DNA of 20,036 nt, from the NCBI GenBank assembly GCA_001313065.1, contig BBFD01000035.1:1-20036 (forward strand), in the 5' to 3' direction. This DNA is from Silvimonas sp. JCM 19000 (lineage in GTDB: Bacteria; Pseudomonadota; Gammaproteobacteria; Burkholderiales; Chitinibacteraceae). The position numbers and the translations under genes were made by a program. Positions 18,030 to 20,036 of the stretch are shown one piece after another (within the stretch, counting starts at the first letter, position 1; every line of letters begins with the position of its first letter). The notes below the pieces were generated by a model that was given only the letters and a program-made list of their open reading frames with translations, was not told the DNA's origin and searched no databases.

Positions 18030-19501
18030 CTAGCGCTTTTTATCTTTGTCATCGCCACGCATGGCCTGGATTTCCTTGAGCCGTGCGTCAATGCTGGATG
18101 CCAGATAAAAAAAATCTGCCGTTGCATCACGCTGCGCCAGTTCGAGTTGCTCTACGGCCGCGCCATATTCGTTCAGGCGCGCATAGTATTCGGCCTGCAT
18201 GCGATGACGTTGCTGCGATTGGCCCAAAGCCTCGTAGATACGCGCCTGGCGTTGGTACAACCAGGCATCTGAAGGATAGATTTCTTGCGCGGATTGCGCT
18301 GTCTTCAAAGCCTCGGCGTATTTGCGCGCGGCGATCTGCGCGTCGATTTCGCCGTACACCAGCACCCGGCTCCCGGGAAAATGCCGCTCACCCTCGCGGA
18401 ATAATTTGATCGCCTCGTCGTAACGTTCCTGCCCCAACCGGATCGACCCCGCCAGATATTCGAGTGCCGGATGCGAACGTGCCAGACCAAAAGCGCTGTG
18501 CGCTTGTTCCAGCGTGGCCCAGGCGCCATCAAAATCCCGTGCTTTCCATTGCGCCAATGCCATGCCGTACAAATGCGCCGGTAAATTGCCATAGCGTTTG
18601 CCGGCCAGCGTGGCCTTATACATGTCGACGGTGGCTTTGTTATCGCTCTGCAATACCCGCGCGCGTTCGCGCACAAACAAATAATCGGCCGAATCAGGCA
18701 CCTGTTTGTACGGCTGATCCTGCAGCCGTTCTTGCGCGTCGGTAATCCGCTTGTAGGTTACCGGGTGAGTGCGTAAAAAACTCAGGCGCATTGTTTTCGA
18801 TCAGGCGGCTGCTTTTTTTGCAATCGATCAAAAAAAAGGTCGGCATGGCCCAGGGATCAAATCCCGATTTGATCAGCGTTTGCATGCCGATGCGGTCGGC
18901 TTCTTGCTCAAACGCATAGGTAAAATCCAGCTGACGCTGGATGGCGTAACCGCTGCTTGCCGCCATCGCACCCATGGCCAGATCGCCCGAGCCGCTGCGC
19001 GCTGCCAGCAAAGCCAGCCCCATGGCCGCCATGGTCAGCCATGGCATGGCGCGCTGGGCATCCATCATGCGCGCCAGATGGTGCTGGGTAACGTGCGAGA
19101 TCTCGTGCGACATCACCGCCGCCAGTTCGGACTCGTGTTGCGTGGTGCCGATCAGCCGCTGTAGACCGCGACAAAGCCCCCGGGCAAAGCAAAGGCGTTG
19201 ACCTCGGGCGAGTTCATCACAAAAAAAAGGTAAACGGAATGGTGGTGCCGTTGGCTTCAACCAGGCGGTTGCCGAGCTGGTTGATATAAGCGTTGACCTC
19301 AGGGTCATCCATCATCTCGCCGCTGCGACGCATCTCGATGACGGCGGCCTCGCCGACCTGGTGCTCGTCGCGCGGCGTCATGCCTTCTTGCGAAACGTCG
19401 CCCAGTTCCGGCAGATTGACATCGGCAAAGCCGGGCGACACCAGCAGGCAAGCCGCCAGCAGCACAGCCAGCGGGCGTTTGAGCGCGGTAAAACCAGTCA
19501 A
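18030..19501 (-). CDS. bepA: BepA/YfgC-like M48 metalloprotease with TPR domain
   Basis: This is a periplasmic zinc protease and chaperone that acts in outer-membrane protein and LPS-assembly quality control. TTG 19501 opens a signal peptide cleaved near GFA|DV at residue 26. The zinc motif HEISH is at 132-136, followed by FEQEADRIG (likely third ligand Glu198). A Gly/Ala/Met-rich segment lies between them, and the C-terminal half is helical TPR-like repeats ending in DDKDKKR. Breaks: run 19221-19228 two too long (restores TFFVMNSPEVNAFALPGGF), a base missing near 19156, runs 18830-18837 and 18813-18819 three extra in total (restores FDRLQKSS), and 18775-18780 one extra (restores EFLRTHPVTYKR). 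The corrected length is 488 aa, as in E. coli BepA. No in-frame ATG is better placed. Confidence 0.9.
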
Positions 19502-19518
19502 GGACCCTCTCCGGAAAG

Positions 19519-19539
19519 ACGCCGCTGCAGCCGCGGCGT
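19519..19539. other. Hairpin between cyaY and bepA
   Basis: ACGCCGC (19519-19525) pairs with GCGGCGT (19533-19539). On the minus strand it follows cyaY and precedes bepA, and the sequence after it (TCTTTCC) is only weakly T-rich. It may be a modest terminator or mRNA-processing hairpin. Confidence 0.45.
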
Positions 19540-19568
19540 TTTAATATTGCACCGGAGTCTAACCCGGC

Positions 19569-19894
19569 CTATTGCAGTTCTGGAAAGTGAAAATCTTCGC
19601 CGCCGTGTATGCGGACGGCTTCAGCCAGATCAGCAAAAAAATTCGCCGTCGCCCCGGGTGTTCACCCAGACGCGGTCAACAAAACGGTAATGAAAGCCGC
19701 CATGGCGCGCGGCAATCCACAATTCCTGGTTGGGCACATGCCGGTTGACGATTACTTTGCTGCCATCGTCGAACTCCAGTTCCAGGACATTACCCTGGCG
19801 CAAGGGGTCGATCTCGGCATCAGCTTCGTCACAAGCGGCTTCGATACGATCAAAAAATGGCGTCGGACAGGGCGAGGAATTCGGTTTCAGTCAT
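19569..19894 (-). CDS. cyaY: Frataxin homologue CyaY (frameshifted)
   Basis: CyaY is an iron-binding regulator of iron-sulfur cluster assembly that acts on IscS. From ATG 19894 the protein reads MTETEFLALSDAIFDRIEAA, then an acidic first helix (ACDEADAEID), then LELEFDDGSKVIVNR, NQELWIAARHGGFHYRF and a C-terminal part ending HFPELQ. This is the conserved frataxin order, with Asp/Glu clusters for iron and the conserved WIA strand. Two A-runs, 19852-19857 and 19635-19641, are each one base too long. Correcting them gives 107 aa, the normal length. The breaks cut the gene into short pieces that are easy to miss. It is divergent from lptM, the same arrangement as in E. coli. Confidence 0.92.
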
Positions 19895-19947
19895 CAGTCG
19901 GGCCTGGGGCGGTGGTAATATCGCGATTTTGCCACCAAAGCTCTCTC

Positions 19948-20036
19948 ATGCGCGTATTCGTCAGCCTGTTTGCCGTGATAGCCTCGGCGCCTGCGGCTTC
20001 AAAGGCAATCTGTATCTGCCGCAACAACAAAGCAAA
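19948..20036 (+). CDS. lptM: LptM (YifL)-like small lipoprotein, 5' part only
   Basis: This is the start of a small outer-membrane lipoprotein that in E. coli helps mature the LptD translocon. ATG 19948 opens a short signal sequence (MRVFVSLFAVIA). After restoring one C near 19983 it reads LGACGFKGNLYLPQQQSK. The lipobox LGAC and the following CGxKGxLYxP pattern are characteristic of the family. The gene runs off the window. Its divergence from cyaY matches the E. coli layout, where dapF follows nearby. Confidence 0.8.
   Translation, partial: MRVFVSLFAVIASAPAASKAICICRNNKA

Noticed and set aside
1..20036. CRISPR arrays, insertion sequences, tRNA or rRNA genes, toxin-antitoxin or defence systems
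   Set aside because: I looked for repeated spacers, transposase motifs, terminal repeats and tRNA-like folds and found none. Apart from the PEP-CTERM pair, every gene falls in a conserved, mostly housekeeping family.

Overview
The window looks like chromosomal DNA of a betaproteobacterium, probably in or near the Neisseriales. Three things suggest this: the gene order carA-carB-greA-DUF4149-yhbY/rlmE-ftsH-folP-glmM, the PEP-CTERM secreted proteins, and the protein sequences themselves (GreA, FtsH, DUF1841, CyaY). The placement is by recognition only and was not checked against a database. There is no phage, insertion sequence, CRISPR array, tRNA or rRNA that I can see.

Layout. (1) 1-1614: a leader with repeated CGCCAAA/TTTGGCG half-sites, then two related PEP-CTERM exported proteins. 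They appear to be translationally coupled once two missing bases near the end of the first gene are allowed for. A strong terminator follows. (2) 1803-5671: a pstSCAB phosphate-uptake operon with a Pho-box-like direct repeat upstream and a 13-bp hairpin between pstS and pstC. It ends in a bidirectional terminator, with no phoU. (3) 5762-16764, nearly all minus strand: glmM, folP, ftsH and rlmE, with yhbY divergent on the plus strand, then a DUF4149 membrane protein, greA, carB and carA. (4) 17050-20036: glutathione peroxidase (-), a DUF1841 protein (+), a BepA-like M48 protease (-), cyaY (-) and the start of lptM (+) at the window edge.

The dominant oddity is technical. Nearly every gene, including indispensable ones (ftsH, carA/B, greA, folP), is broken by single- or double-base indels, about forty in 20 kb. 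They follow one rule: A/T runs of 6-8 are one or two bases too long, and short G or C runs are one base too short. This is the signature of an uncorrected sequencing or assembly error profile, not of pseudogenes or programmed frameshifting. I therefore annotate whole genes across the breaks and give the inferred break points. Correcting them restores family-typical lengths: CarB 1073 aa, CarA 377, GreA 160, FtsH 637, RlmE 210, Gpx 159, CyaY 107.

Functionally this is mostly conserved housekeeping: phosphate import, amino-sugar and folate synthesis, membrane proteolysis, rRNA methylation, transcript cleavage, carbamoyl phosphate synthesis, outer-membrane quality control and iron-sulfur assembly. 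I found no convincing undescribed multi-gene system. The least understood part is the coupled PEP-CTERM pair with its repeated upstream half-sites.
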